Positions 44,601 through 51,682 of a stretch of 64,000 nt of DNA are shown one piece after another (within the stretch, counting starts at the first letter, position 1; each line of letters opens with the position of its first letter). The position numbers were made by a program, and so were the translations under genes. This DNA is from Candidatus Sulfotelmatobacter sp. (GTDB lineage: Bacteria > Acidobacteriota > Terriglobia > Terriglobales > Acidobacteriaceae). The notes beneath the pieces were generated by a model that saw only the letters and a list, made by a program, of their open reading frames with translations, was not told the DNA's origin and did not search any database. The stretch spans positions 868,001 to 932,000 of the forward strand of contig DASYBM010000004.1 of the NCBI GenBank assembly GCA_036500765.1, written 5' to 3'.

Positions 44601-44868
44601 GGCGGTGAGTCCGGGTACGTCGATGCCGTCGGGTTTGTTCAAGCAGCAAAATAATCAGTGGGTGTTTTCTGGGCCGACCCCGCCGACGTTCAATGGCTTC
44701 GAAGGCGATCATCGGAAACTGCTGACGGATTACATCTTTCAGCTCACGCCGGAAGAACAAAGACGAGTTGCTGCATCGATGCCGCACGCGAAGGCGGCAG
44801 TGCGCATGCCTACGAATCGTGAGCAGGCAGTGGAATTGCGGTCTGCGGCGAGCGGTGGTTCGCGATAG
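41605..44868 (+). CDS. Membrane-anchored octaheme cytochrome c of the bc-type complex
   Basis: A 1087-residue protein with eight CXXCH heme c motifs at about residues 251 (CESCH), 303 (CSPCH), 340 (CQTCH), 372 (CMGCH), 541 (CLACH), 684 (CAGCH), 834 (CMGCH) and 958 (CLKCH). One N-terminal transmembrane helix (HYMVATVILIATLFWALY, about 14-31) anchors it, followed by a long hydrophilic helical region (45-240) and a second coiled-coil-like stretch (about 385-460) between hemes 4 and 5. It starts with GTG at 41605 behind GGAGGAAG. Gene order makes it the electron acceptor from the Rieske protein, replacing the small cytochrome c1 or f. Modules around hemes 5-8 resemble class I cytochrome c domains. 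Confidence 0.93.
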   Translation: MPEKPIPEQDPITGKSYALHYMVATVILIATLFWALYDEAWGQRPWKELQDQWKTRYSAFLNTAKSKSAKAEDSVEHDPQYVALKQDYEKAYQDSKPQGDEIRKKLDDASARLLAVQSVFTDRRAYVNALTYELETSTSASSKASKQKEIDSYKAEQATVTFPDGTKKKFTFPQLEETYNEIRDERTKLSLELGDALKPVTAAKAKMDEYISDHLVDLTPQQIEGLKKRATEWDPAIVQINVAEANIVDRCESCHMNAREPIKVTAAAMMAKGEKKPDEYANAFVSHPEPELLSLHDPEKFGCSPCHQGNGRATTSIEKAHGNYEHWLWPLYPKENSQAGCQTCHAADMVLASGDMQFETINAGKDLFRQRGCMGCHRYEGYDKEPEDLNSVGQQIKQIETQKRENVKNSADLMKQADAASSNDEANALNGKAVDLRVANSKLDARLQQLDFQSHSLMQDEKKVGPNLKDVRLKLNKAWIPVWLKKPSDFRPTTKMPNFRLNDHQIQAISAFIWQSGFTDALPKHKPGNAAHGKELFETRGCLACHSIGEGDQTMGGTFAANLSRVGEKANYDYLVRWIHNPRERTRPYSPSEKKDIGPEDYAKKGLPYVFDLEHSKDPNDGHEMQVQNMTVMPNLRLSPEDAEDIATYLLTQKKKEPSSYPDASFMDDPALKTEGQKWVRHYGCAGCHEIAGMEDEGRIGTELTFEGSKPIERLDFALFTEAAQRGGKDAEPIKDKEDLARLPDGPAKEPWYDHKGFFEHKLAEPNVYDQGKVKSETEALRMPNVHLTKDQVLNLTTFLLGSQETSLPQSYQYKPGDARHDIQEGWWIVKKYNCMGCHQFIPGQRTILMGLPQYQDAQEQLPPKLLTEGARVDPEWLRKFLSNPALSTTDTNRNGVRPYLKVRMPTFSFSDNELRKLVRFFQALSQQPLPYIPEEVPTLTAKETDMARSLFSSTAAPCLKCHATGDPSHDKIATAPNFLLAKERLKPDWVERWITDPQAVSPGTSMPSGLFKQQNNQWVFSGPTPPTFNGFEGDHRKLLTDYIFQLTPEEQRRVAASMPHAKAAVRMPTNREQAVELRSAASGGSR

Positions 44869-44889
44869 AATTCCGCGGTGGGGCGAGCG

Positions 44890-44939
44890 GCAGATTCCTC
44901 GAAGCGCCGTTGCGAAGCTCCGGCTCACTCGGAATGACA
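44890..44939. repeat. Dispersed palindromic repeat copy
   Basis: It contains GCAGATTCCTCGAAGCGCC and ends CGGCTCACTCGGAATGACA. It lies between the octaheme cytochrome and lipoprotein genes. Confidence 0.6.
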
Positions 44940-44996
44940 ACGCGTTTTGAAGATTCGAACTTTAACTTGAAGAGAACATAAAGAGAGGACGACATC

Positions 44997-45794
44997 ATGA
45001 ATAAGAAAACAGGTTGGAGGAAGCTTTCCGTCGCCGCATTAGCGTTGTGCGCATTGCTCGCGCTCGCAGCGTGCAGTAAAAAAGAAAATACAGAGCAATC
45101 CAGCAACGCCCCGACAGAGTCGGCGGCGCCGGCTCAACCGGCTACTCCGATCGATCCGGCTACCGCCGCGACTATCAACGGCACAGTTAAGTTTGACGGA
45201 ACGGCGCCGAAGCAGTCCAAGATCGACATGAGTCAAGACCCCGGCTGTAAAGGGATGAACGAGGCGGAGAACGTTGTCGTCAGCGGCGGCGATCTGGCCA
45301 ACGTTTTCGTCTATGTGAAAGATGGGCTGGGCAACCGTACGTTTGATGTGCCCAAGGATCCAGTGGTGCTCGACCAGCAGGGCTGCCACTATCATCCGCA
45401 CGTTCTGGGCGTGATGGCGGGGCAGACCGTGCAGATCAAGAACGACGATCCGACCACGCATAACATTCATCCCACGCCGAAAGACAATCGCGAGTGGAAC
45501 GAGTCGCAGCCGCCATCATCTCCGGCGATCGAAAAGAATTTCGCGCGCGAGGAAATCATGCTGCCGGTGAAGTGCAATCAACATCCGTGGATGAAGATGT
45601 ACATCAACGTGGTGAAGAGCCCATTCTATGCGGTCACCGATAAGTCCGGAAAGTATGAGATTAAGGGTCTGCCGCCGGGAGACTACACCATCGCGTTTGT
45701 TCAAGAAAAGCTGGGAGAGCAGGATCAAAAAGTGACGGTTGCGGCCAAAGATACCAAGACCGTTGACCAGAGCTTTAAAGCGGCCGCCGAGTAA
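44997..45794 (+). CDS. Cupredoxin-like lipoprotein
   Basis: A 265-residue lipoprotein: signal peptide with lipobox LAAC (lipidated Cys about residue 26), a Ser/Glu/Pro linker, then a beta domain with possible blue-copper ligands, namely His in THNIHP, Cys and His in VKCNQHPW and Met in WMKMY. This His-Cys-His-Met order is that of plastocyanin-like electron carriers. A carboxypeptidase-regulatory-like segment (GKYEIKGLPPGDYTIAF) closes the protein. A GAGAGGA site precedes the ATG. It follows the octaheme cytochrome and could carry electrons from it to a terminal oxidase, or deliver copper. The copper-binding assignment is inference from residue order. Confidence 0.82.
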   Translation: MNKKTGWRKLSVAALALCALLALAACSKKENTEQSSNAPTESAAPAQPATPIDPATAATINGTVKFDGTAPKQSKIDMSQDPGCKGMNEAENVVVSGGDLANVFVYVKDGLGNRTFDVPKDPVVLDQQGCHYHPHVLGVMAGQTVQIKNDDPTTHNIHPTPKDNREWNESQPPSSPAIEKNFAREEIMLPVKCNQHPWMKMYINVVKSPFYAVTDKSGKYEIKGLPPGDYTIAFVQEKLGEQDQKVTVAAKDTKTVDQSFKAAAE

Positions 45795-45801
45795 GATCGC
45801 G

Positions 45802-46857
45802 GTGGTAAAATATTGGGTTGGACGAAGCGGATCGCTCCTATTGTGCGATCTGCTTCGCCCGCTCAAGCCCGGCGACGGATTTCCGTCTTTATGCGTTCCA
45901 GACCCAAGGGGCAACACTCTGAAAGCCATCGCGACATCTTATAATCGCGGGCATCATTGGCTCGCTGTCGTACTTGCCGGCTGGACTTTTCTTCTCATCA
46001 TTGCAGGGGCGCTCGTCACCAGCAATGACGCGGGATTGTCGGTGCCGGACTGGCCGACCTCGTTCGGCTCCTGGTACAAAATTCCGAGGCTTGTCGGCGG
46101 CGTGAAGTTTGAGCATACGCACCGCATGATCGCGCAGGTAGCGGGACTGCTGACGATTATTCTGGCCGTATGGACCTGGCGCGTCGAAAAACGGCGCTGG
46201 ATGCGCATTCTGGGCTTTGCCGCCCTCGGCACGGTCATCGCACAAGGAATTCTGGGCGGGCTAACCGTATTGTTCTATCTGCCATGGCAGGTGTCGTCGG
46301 CGCATGCGGCGCTGGCCCAGACATTTTTCTGCATTGCGGTCGCAATGGCAGTGTTCACGGGACGCAAGTGGGTAGAAGAACAGCCTCATGTGGAGTTCGA
46401 CCAGCGCCGGCCAAGCCTGTTCACCCTTACGTTACTCTCTATTTTCGTGTTGTACGTACAACTGCTATTAGGGGCAATGTTTCGTCACCACGGATTAAGT
46501 TGGTGGCCTCATGTTCTGAACGCTGTAGTTGTCTCATTCGTGGTGGCATGGACCGCGGTGCGCGCGCTTTCCGTGTATTCGCAGATTGAAGCGGTGCGTC
46601 GTCCAGCGATTGTGATGCTTTCGCTGGTCATTGCGCAGCTCTGCCTCGGGTTTACGGCATTCCTCACCCGCGTGGCGTGGGGTCGAGATGAGGTGCAGCC
46701 GGAACTTCCAATGGTGATCTCGACGGTGGCGCATGTGGCGGTGGGCGCGCTCTTGCTGGCGACTGCGGTAATACTGGCGATCCAGGTTTGGCGTCACGTT
46801 CCGGTCGCGTTCGAGGAGCGACTGCCGCGGACGCACCAGGATCCTTCCGCTGCATGA
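45802..46857 (+). CDS. ctaA: Heme A synthase (COX15/CtaA family)
   Basis: A membrane protein of about 350 residues with eight predicted helices in two four-helix repeats. It oxidises the heme O methyl group to give heme A. The four heme-ligand His regions are FEHTHRMIAQ, SSAHAALAQ, RHHGLSWWPH and VAHVAVGAL. The start is unresolved: the open frame begins at 45739, inside the lipoprotein gene. I use the GTG at 45802, 8 bp after the lipoprotein stop, but the conserved part begins only at about 45949. Its presence implies an aa3-type oxidase in the organism. Confidence 0.88.
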   Translation: MVKYWVGRSGSLLLCDLLRPLKPGDGFPSLCVPDPRGNTLKAIATSYNRGHHWLAVVLAGWTFLLIIAGALVTSNDAGLSVPDWPTSFGSWYKIPRLVGGVKFEHTHRMIAQVAGLLTIILAVWTWRVEKRRWMRILGFAALGTVIAQGILGGLTVLFYLPWQVSSAHAALAQTFFCIAVAMAVFTGRKWVEEQPHVEFDQRRPSLFTLTLLSIFVLYVQLLLGAMFRHHGLSWWPHVLNAVVVSFVVAWTAVRALSVYSQIEAVRRPAIVMLSLVIAQLCLGFTAFLTRVAWGRDEVQPELPMVISTVAHVAVGALLLATAVILAIQVWRHVPVAFEERLPRTHQDPSAA

Positions 46858-46962
46858 CCAATTTGATTCTCCCGCTTGCATGGTGTGCGCCTTGCGAATG
46901 CCATATGCCGTCAGCATTTGAGCCTGATAGCGTAAACTGATTGTGGTCTTCGGAGTCTTCGT

Positions 46963-48003
46963 TTGGTCTCGAAAGTTTCTGCGTTCGCCGATGCCGGTCC
47001 GGAAGCGGAGCACGACTCCGCGGCGGCCGTCATTTCCGTGCAAAATCTCGTCCATCGTTACGAGAACCGAACCGCATTGAATGGAGTTTCTTTCGACGTG
47101 CATCCCGCGGAATTGTTTGGGCTGCTTGGTCCGAATGGCAGCGGAAAGACCACGCTGTTCCGGATTCTTTCGACGCTAATGGAGCCGACCGCGGGTCGGG
47201 CCGAAGTAATGGGACGTGATGCGACGCGGGATGCGGCGAACTTGCGGCGGCAAATTGGCGTTGTCTTTCAGGCCCAAAGCATCGACGCGAAGTTGACCGC
47301 CTATGAGAATCTGTGGCATCAGGGACATCTTTATGGTCTGCGCGGATCGCCGCTCAAGGCGAGAGTGAGGGAGATTCTGGAGCGCGTGGGACTTGCGGAC
47401 CGAGCCAAGGAGCGCGTAGAAACTTTTTCGGGCGGGATGCAGCGGCGCATCGAACTGGCGAAAGGACTATTGCATCATCCGGGAGTGTTGTTGCTGGACG
47501 AACCCACGACCGGGCTTGACCCGGGCGCACGCCGCGATCTGTGGCAGTACTTGCAGCTTCTGCGCGATGAAGAGCATGTGTCGGTGCTGGTCACGACGCA
47601 CCTGATGGAAGAAGCGGAACGCTGCGATCGACTGGCCATTATGAATGGAGGAAATCTGGTGGCGTTGGGCACGCCGGCTGAATTGAAGAGCGAGATTGGC
47701 GGTGACGTGATCCTACTGGATGCCGCCCGGGATGCGGCTTTGCTGGCCGAACACATCCAGGCCCGCTTTGGCGTGGAAGCGACTGTGATGGGCAACCAGG
47801 TGCGCATTGAGCGTGAGGGCGGACATCGCTTCGTCCCCGACGTGGTCGAGGCGTTTCCGGGAGAGATTCAGGCGATCTCCGTCAGCAAGCCCGCGCTTGA
47901 AGATGTGTTCATTCATCGCACTGGGCACAAGTTCTGGAGCGAAGAGCGCGAAGCCGATTCTGCTGAAAAAACGAAGAACGATAAAAAGAAAAAGAGGAGA
48001 TAG
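46963..48003 (+). CDS. ABC transporter ATP-binding protein (DrrA/CcmA-like)
   Basis: A 346-residue ABC-2 exporter ATPase: Walker A GPNGSGKTT, signature FSGGMQRRI, Walker B VLLLDEPTTGLD, switch His in TTHLMEEAERC, and an accessory C-terminal domain ending in a Lys-rich tail. It starts with TTG at 46963, with GGAG about 8 nt upstream. The next two genes, with 1- and 3-bp gaps, encode a small membrane protein and the permease. Its location after heme A synthase and before a DUF420 gene suggests involvement in respiratory complex biogenesis. Confidence 0.92.
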   Translation: MVSKVSAFADAGPEAEHDSAAAVISVQNLVHRYENRTALNGVSFDVHPAELFGLLGPNGSGKTTLFRILSTLMEPTAGRAEVMGRDATRDAANLRRQIGVVFQAQSIDAKLTAYENLWHQGHLYGLRGSPLKARVREILERVGLADRAKERVETFSGGMQRRIELAKGLLHHPGVLLLDEPTTGLDPGARRDLWQYLQLLRDEEHVSVLVTTHLMEEAERCDRLAIMNGGNLVALGTPAELKSEIGGDVILLDAARDAALLAEHIQARFGVEATVMGNQVRIEREGGHRFVPDVVEAFPGEIQAISVSKPALEDVFIHRTGHKFWSEEREADSAEKTKNDKKKKRR

Positions 48004-48004
48004 C

Positions 48005-48259
48005 TTGCGTCCAATGATTCTGGTGCTTTCTCTGGTGCTTGGCCTGGTTCCGTTGGTGGGCGTGGGGTGGATATTTGTGAGTGGCATGATCACGCTCTCG
48101 CCTTTTTCGGTGACGATGGATGGACTATTCATGACTCTGATTTTGCTCACGCTATCGGGATGCTTTCTGCTGAATGCATTTTGGGAGATGCGCGACCGGG
48201 GCATGATCGGAAAAAAGAAAGCCGCGCCGGTAAAAGCTCCGGCGGCAAAGGCGAGTTAA
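48005..48259 (+). CDS. Small two-helix membrane protein of an ABC exporter operon
   Basis: An 84-residue protein with two transmembrane helices (about residues 4-26 and 38-58) and a Lys/Ala/Pro-rich cytoplasmic tail. It begins with TTG at 48005, set by the ribosome site AGAGGAG 5 nt upstream; the ATG at 48014 would be too far from it. The gene lies 1 bp after the ATPase stop and 3 bp before the permease start, so all three are surely co-translated. It may be an accessory subunit of the exporter. I know no named family for it. Confidence 0.75.
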   Translation: MRPMILVLSLVLGLVPLVGVGWIFVSGMITLSPFSVTMDGLFMTLILLTLSGCFLLNAFWEMRDRGMIGKKKAAPVKAPAAKAS

Positions 48260-48262
48260 CCA

Positions 48263-49090
48263 ATGGCGATGCAGACAACGACCTTAGCGCGGCCAATGGT
48301 GCACGCATCCGCGGGAGTAGTCCTGCCGGCATTCACCCTGTGGTGGCGGGAGATCGTGCGCTTCTACCGGCAGCCGGGGCGCGTGGTCGGTGTTCTGGCG
48401 TCGCCGCTGGTGTTCTGGTTAGTGCTCGGGTCGGGCTTCGGCAGTTCGTTTCGATCGAGCCCCGGATCAAGCCAGCAAAACTATTTGGACTACTCTTATC
48501 CCGGCACACTGATTCTGATCGTTCTCTTCACTTCCATCTTTACGATGATGTCTGTCATTGAGGATCGCAAGGAAGGCTTTCTGTTATCGGTGCTGGTGGC
48601 GCCGGTGCCGCGAACGGCGATCGTTCTAGGCAAGGTGCTGGGCGGGACCACGCTCTCGGCGATTCAGGGAATGATCTTTTTGGTGTTCGCTCCTTTCACG
48701 GGTGTGCATCTGGAACTGGTGCAGGTGTTGCTGATCGGCGTCGTTGTCTTTCTGGTTTCGTTCGCTTTGACCGCGCTCGGCTTCGCGATCGCTTGGCCCA
48801 TGGATTCTTCGCAGGCCTTCCATGGCATCGTGAACCTGTTTCTAATTCCACTATGGCTGCTGTCGGGTGCGCTGTTTTCTATGGACGGCGCATCGACCTG
48901 GATTCGCGCCCTGATGAACATTAATCCGCTGACCTATGGGGTCCGAGCCTTGCGCACATTGCTGTATCCCGGCGCGGAAAGCGCTTCCCCGCTTTCGTAC
49001 TCGATGGCAACTCTGCTCCTGTTCTCGCTAGTCATGTTTGGATTGGCATTCCTGATGGTGAACCGAAGAAGCAGATCTTCGACAATATGA
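48263..49090 (+). CDS. ABC-2 type transporter permease
   Basis: A 275-residue permease with six hydrophobic segments, a cytoplasmic N-terminal amphipathic stretch (LWWREIVRFYRQPGR) and the family's conserved central EDRKEGFLLSVLVAPV segment. It matches DrrB/NodJ-like ABC-2 permeases. It is the third gene of the exporter operon, and the DUF420 gene follows after 10 bp. In several lineages this ATPase-permease-DUF420 order accompanies cytochrome oxidase assembly genes. The substrate is unknown. Confidence 0.9.
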   Translation: MAMQTTTLARPMVHASAGVVLPAFTLWWREIVRFYRQPGRVVGVLASPLVFWLVLGSGFGSSFRSSPGSSQQNYLDYSYPGTLILIVLFTSIFTMMSVIEDRKEGFLLSVLVAPVPRTAIVLGKVLGGTTLSAIQGMIFLVFAPFTGVHLELVQVLLIGVVVFLVSFALTALGFAIAWPMDSSQAFHGIVNLFLIPLWLLSGALFSMDGASTWIRALMNINPLTYGVRALRTLLYPGAESASPLSYSMATLLLFSLVMFGLAFLMVNRRSRSSTI

Positions 49091-49100
49091 GGCCCGCCGC

Positions 49101-49535
49101 TTGATCGCTGAACAATACGCCTTCTTCCCGGCCCTCAACGCATCCCTCAATGGAACCAGCGCCGTTCTGCTGCTCACCGGGCGCGTGCTCATCGCGCGCG
49201 GGCGCATGGCGGCGCACCGCGTCTGCATGATAGCGGCGGTCACGGCATCGGCGTTGTTTCTGGCGTGCTATTTATTTTTCCATTTCGAGGTCGGCAACAT
49301 TCGATTCCTGGGCGAAGGCTGGTCGCGGCCGGTGTATTTTACGATTCTGATTTCGCACGTCACGCTGGCTATTGTGATTGTTCCGCTGGCGATTATTACC
49401 TTGAGCCGGGGATTGAAGGCGCGTTACGTCCAACATCGCGCCATTGCGCGCTGGACCTGGCCGCTGTGGATGTACGTTTCCGTCACCGGCGTGATCGTGT
49501 ATTTCATGCTGTACCAGTGGTTTCCGCACAGCTGA
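49101..49535 (+). CDS. DUF420 membrane protein (CtaM/YozB-like)
   Basis: A 144-residue membrane protein with four helices and conserved His in RMAAHR, FFHFEVG, ISHVTLA and VQHRAIARWTWPLW, matching the DUF420 family. The family member CtaM of Staphylococcus aureus is needed for activity of the aa3-type quinol oxidase, and homologues usually sit in cytochrome oxidase loci. It starts with TTG at 49101, with GAGG about 9 nt upstream. The location downstream of heme A synthase and the exporter supports an oxidase maturation role. Confidence 0.87.
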   Translation: MIAEQYAFFPALNASLNGTSAVLLLTGRVLIARGRMAAHRVCMIAAVTASALFLACYLFFHFEVGNIRFLGEGWSRPVYFTILISHVTLAIVIVPLAIITLSRGLKARYVQHRAIARWTWPLWMYVSVTGVIVYFMLYQWFPHS

Positions 49536-49539
49536 ACGG

Positions 49540-49590
49540 CCGTCAGTCGTCAGTCGTCAATCGCTGGTCGCTAGTCGTTGGCCGGTCACT
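49540..49590. repeat. Tandem cgttagtcgttgg-type repeat, copy 3
   Basis: Units of cgtcagtcgtcagtcgtc followed by gctggtcgctagtcgttggc. It resembles the left arms of the copies at 28147 and 41496, but no inverted right arm follows. It lies downstream of the DUF420 gene. Confidence 0.6.
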
Positions 49591-49635
49591 GCCGGCGTTG
49601 TTGATCGTCCTCGAGGCGACGACAACTTTCTCTCT

Positions 49636-49902
49636 ATGTCTGTTCTGAGACTTAAGATTGATGTTTCCGGCACGGTGGCCGATGGCGCGTGGCGCGAGAT
49701 CCGGCAGTTTGATCAGATTCAGAGCGCGGATTTCGGGCCGCAGTTCGGCAGCGGCGGGCGCTGTAACCATCCCCCGGACGCACCGCATGCCAAGGGCGAA
49801 TGGATTGGCGCTGAAATCCGGCTCCAGACGCCGCTTCTGGCGCAGTACGCCATGTCGCATTATCTGGAGCAGGAGCGGGTGCTCGACGCGGACGTGGAGT
49901 AG
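49636..49902 (+). CDS. Small hypothetical protein
   Basis: An 88-residue protein (MSVLRLKIDVSGTVADG...) without recognised motifs. I accept it because codon third positions are strongly GC-rich in this frame, as in the neighbouring genes, and because it fits the gap between the DUF420 and signal peptidase genes. A ribosome site is not apparent. It contains a single Cys in GGRCNHPPD. Overlapping open frames on both strands look like random Arg/Pro-rich sequence. Confidence 0.5.
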   Translation: MSVLRLKIDVSGTVADGAWREIRQFDQIQSADFGPQFGSGGRCNHPPDAPHAKGEWIGAEIRLQTPLLAQYAMSHYLEQERVLDADVE

Positions 49903-49937
49903 GTGACATCGTGCAACTCTGATATAGTCCTCTTTCT

Positions 49938-50822
49938 GTGAACGAAGGCAGCAGCATTCTTAGTACTCCCGCGTCGCTTGTGGATGCGACGCCGCCTCCC
50001 AAGGTGTCACCTTTGGCAGTGCTCGGTCAGTTATCCGCTACGATACTCTCCGCAGCTTGTCCTGGCAGCGGTCATTTCTTGTTGGGTGAGTCGTCCAAAG
50101 GGATGTTGCTCTCAGGTTTGTTTGCTGCCTTACTTTGTGCTTTCTGGCCTCTGCGCTTGCCGCGCTACTATCCCGGCTTTGTGATCCTGATCGCAGCTTT
50201 AGTCGTTCTAGGTCTCTACTCCGCTTGCAGCGCTCAATGGATACCAAATGCCAAGTCGGGGTACCGGGTCTCCGCATGGTGGTTGGCCATTACTTTGCCG
50301 GCGGCTCTAGTGATTATCAGTTTTACCGGTACGGGCATCGTGCGCGCGGCGGGCTTCAGAATTTTTGACGTCCCGTCGGTATCAATGGAACCGACGATTC
50401 AGCGCGGTGATCGCATTCTTGTCGATGTGCGAGCCTTCCATTCCCATGCTCCGCAATACAGAGATGTGATCGTGAGCTATAGAAAGAGAGAATTCACTGT
50501 TAAACGAATTATAGCGATCGGCGGTGACTCAATCGAGGGCAGATCTGGCCAAGTCATGCTAAACGGCAGTCTGATCAACGAATCGTACATTCAACATTCG
50601 TTAACACGGAGGAACGTGGATTCGGAAGATGGCATCGACCAGTGGATGCAAACCTTCGGACCGGTTACCGTGCCGACAGAGAAGTATTTCGTGATGGGAG
50701 ACAACCGCGATGTTAGCCTCGACAGCCGTTCGCCGGAGTATGGATTCGTCGAGAAAGGGTCGATTATGGGAAAGGTACTTTTCGTTTATAAAGCGGCGCA
50801 TGAGGGGGCAGCCGTCCGATGA
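49938..50822 (+). CDS. lepB: Signal peptidase I
   Basis: A 294-residue type I leader peptidase that removes signal peptides at the outer face of the membrane. The catalytic dyad is Ser149 (VSMEPTI) and Lys189 (TVKRIIAIGGD), 40 residues apart as in Bacillus SipS; the MGDNRDVSLDSR box follows. The N-terminal 140 residues contain about four hydrophobic segments, more than the one or two of standard enzymes. It starts with GTG at 49938. Its stop overlaps the start of the next gene (ATGA), indicating translational coupling. Confidence 0.94.
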   Translation: MNEGSSILSTPASLVDATPPPKVSPLAVLGQLSATILSAACPGSGHFLLGESSKGMLLSGLFAALLCAFWPLRLPRYYPGFVILIAALVVLGLYSACSAQWIPNAKSGYRVSAWWLAITLPAALVIISFTGTGIVRAAGFRIFDVPSVSMEPTIQRGDRILVDVRAFHSHAPQYRDVIVSYRKREFTVKRIIAIGGDSIEGRSGQVMLNGSLINESYIQHSLTRRNVDSEDGIDQWMQTFGPVTVPTEKYFVMGDNRDVSLDSRSPEYGFVEKGSIMGKVLFVYKAAHEGAAVR

Positions 50823-51676
50823 GTAAACCCTCGCTATCAGCGTCAGTTCCGGCCAAGCGCTCCATGTCGCGCACGCAGAAGATTTTGTTTTTTACCACTG
50901 GCTGGCTGATCGTCCTGATGCCGTTTCTGTTCTGGTGGAACACCTGGTTCGGGCGGCATCTTTCCGACCAGCAGATGACCGAATATCTGCACGACGACAA
51001 GAAGCCGCGGCACATCCAGCATGCGCTGGTGCAGTTGGGTGATCGGATGTCGCATGCCGATGCGGCTGCCAAGCAATGGTACCCCGACATGGTGCGGTTG
51101 TCTTCCGATCCGGTCGAGGAAGTGCGCAACACCGACGCCTGGGTAATGGGGCAGGACACATCGGGCGCGGGCTTTCACGACGCGCTGCTCAAGATGCTCA
51201 CGGATTCTTCGCCGCTGGTGCGGGGCAACGCGGCGTTGTCGCTGGTGCGCTTCGGCGATGCCAGCGGGCGCCCGCAGATCGTGGCGCTGCTACAACCGGC
51301 TCAGATCAACGCTCCCGCCGATGGCCGCATTGTGGACGCGGACCGTCCCAGCACGCCCGTCCATCAGGGCGGATTGCTGGCGAAGCTCGCGACGACCGGG
51401 GCTGCGGCGCCTCTCGAAATCCGATCGCCGATTCCGGGGCGAATCCGCTCCGTTGCACAACCTGGCGCGAACTTGACCGCCGGCTCCGAAGTGGCGGTTG
51501 TCGATCCCGGCACCGAGCAAGTCTGGGAGGCGTTGCGGGCGCTTTATCTGGTGGGGCAACCGGATGATCTCCGAGCGATTCGTCCTTACGAGCGCGACTT
51601 GCCCGATATTTCCAATGACGTGCGTCAACAGGCGCAGGAGACCGAGAAAGCAATCCGCGCCCGCGCCGAACGTTAG
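50819..51676 (+). CDS. Membrane protein with HEAT repeats and a barrel-sandwich domain
   Basis: A 285-residue protein: one N-terminal transmembrane helix (IIeu-rich segment around FFTTGWLIVLMPFLFWW), HEAT-like helical repeats at about residues 70-160 (e.g. DPVEEVRNTDAWVMGQ and DSSPLVRGNAALSLVRFGD), a biotinyl/lipoyl-like or HlyD-type barrel-sandwich region at about 165-240 (INAPADGRIVD ... SPIPGRIRSVAQPG), and a charged C-terminal helix. No biotinylation Lys motif is seen. It overlaps the signal peptidase gene by 4 bp, so the two may work together. I know no described protein with this architecture. Confidence 0.78.
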   Translation: MSKPSLSASVPAKRSMSRTQKILFFTTGWLIVLMPFLFWWNTWFGRHLSDQQMTEYLHDDKKPRHIQHALVQLGDRMSHADAAAKQWYPDMVRLSSDPVEEVRNTDAWVMGQDTSGAGFHDALLKMLTDSSPLVRGNAALSLVRFGDASGRPQIVALLQPAQINAPADGRIVDADRPSTPVHQGGLLAKLATTGAAAPLEIRSPIPGRIRSVAQPGANLTAGSEVAVVDPGTEQVWEALRALYLVGQPDDLRAIRPYERDLPDISNDVRQQAQETEKAIRARAER

Positions 51677-51682
51677 AAAATT

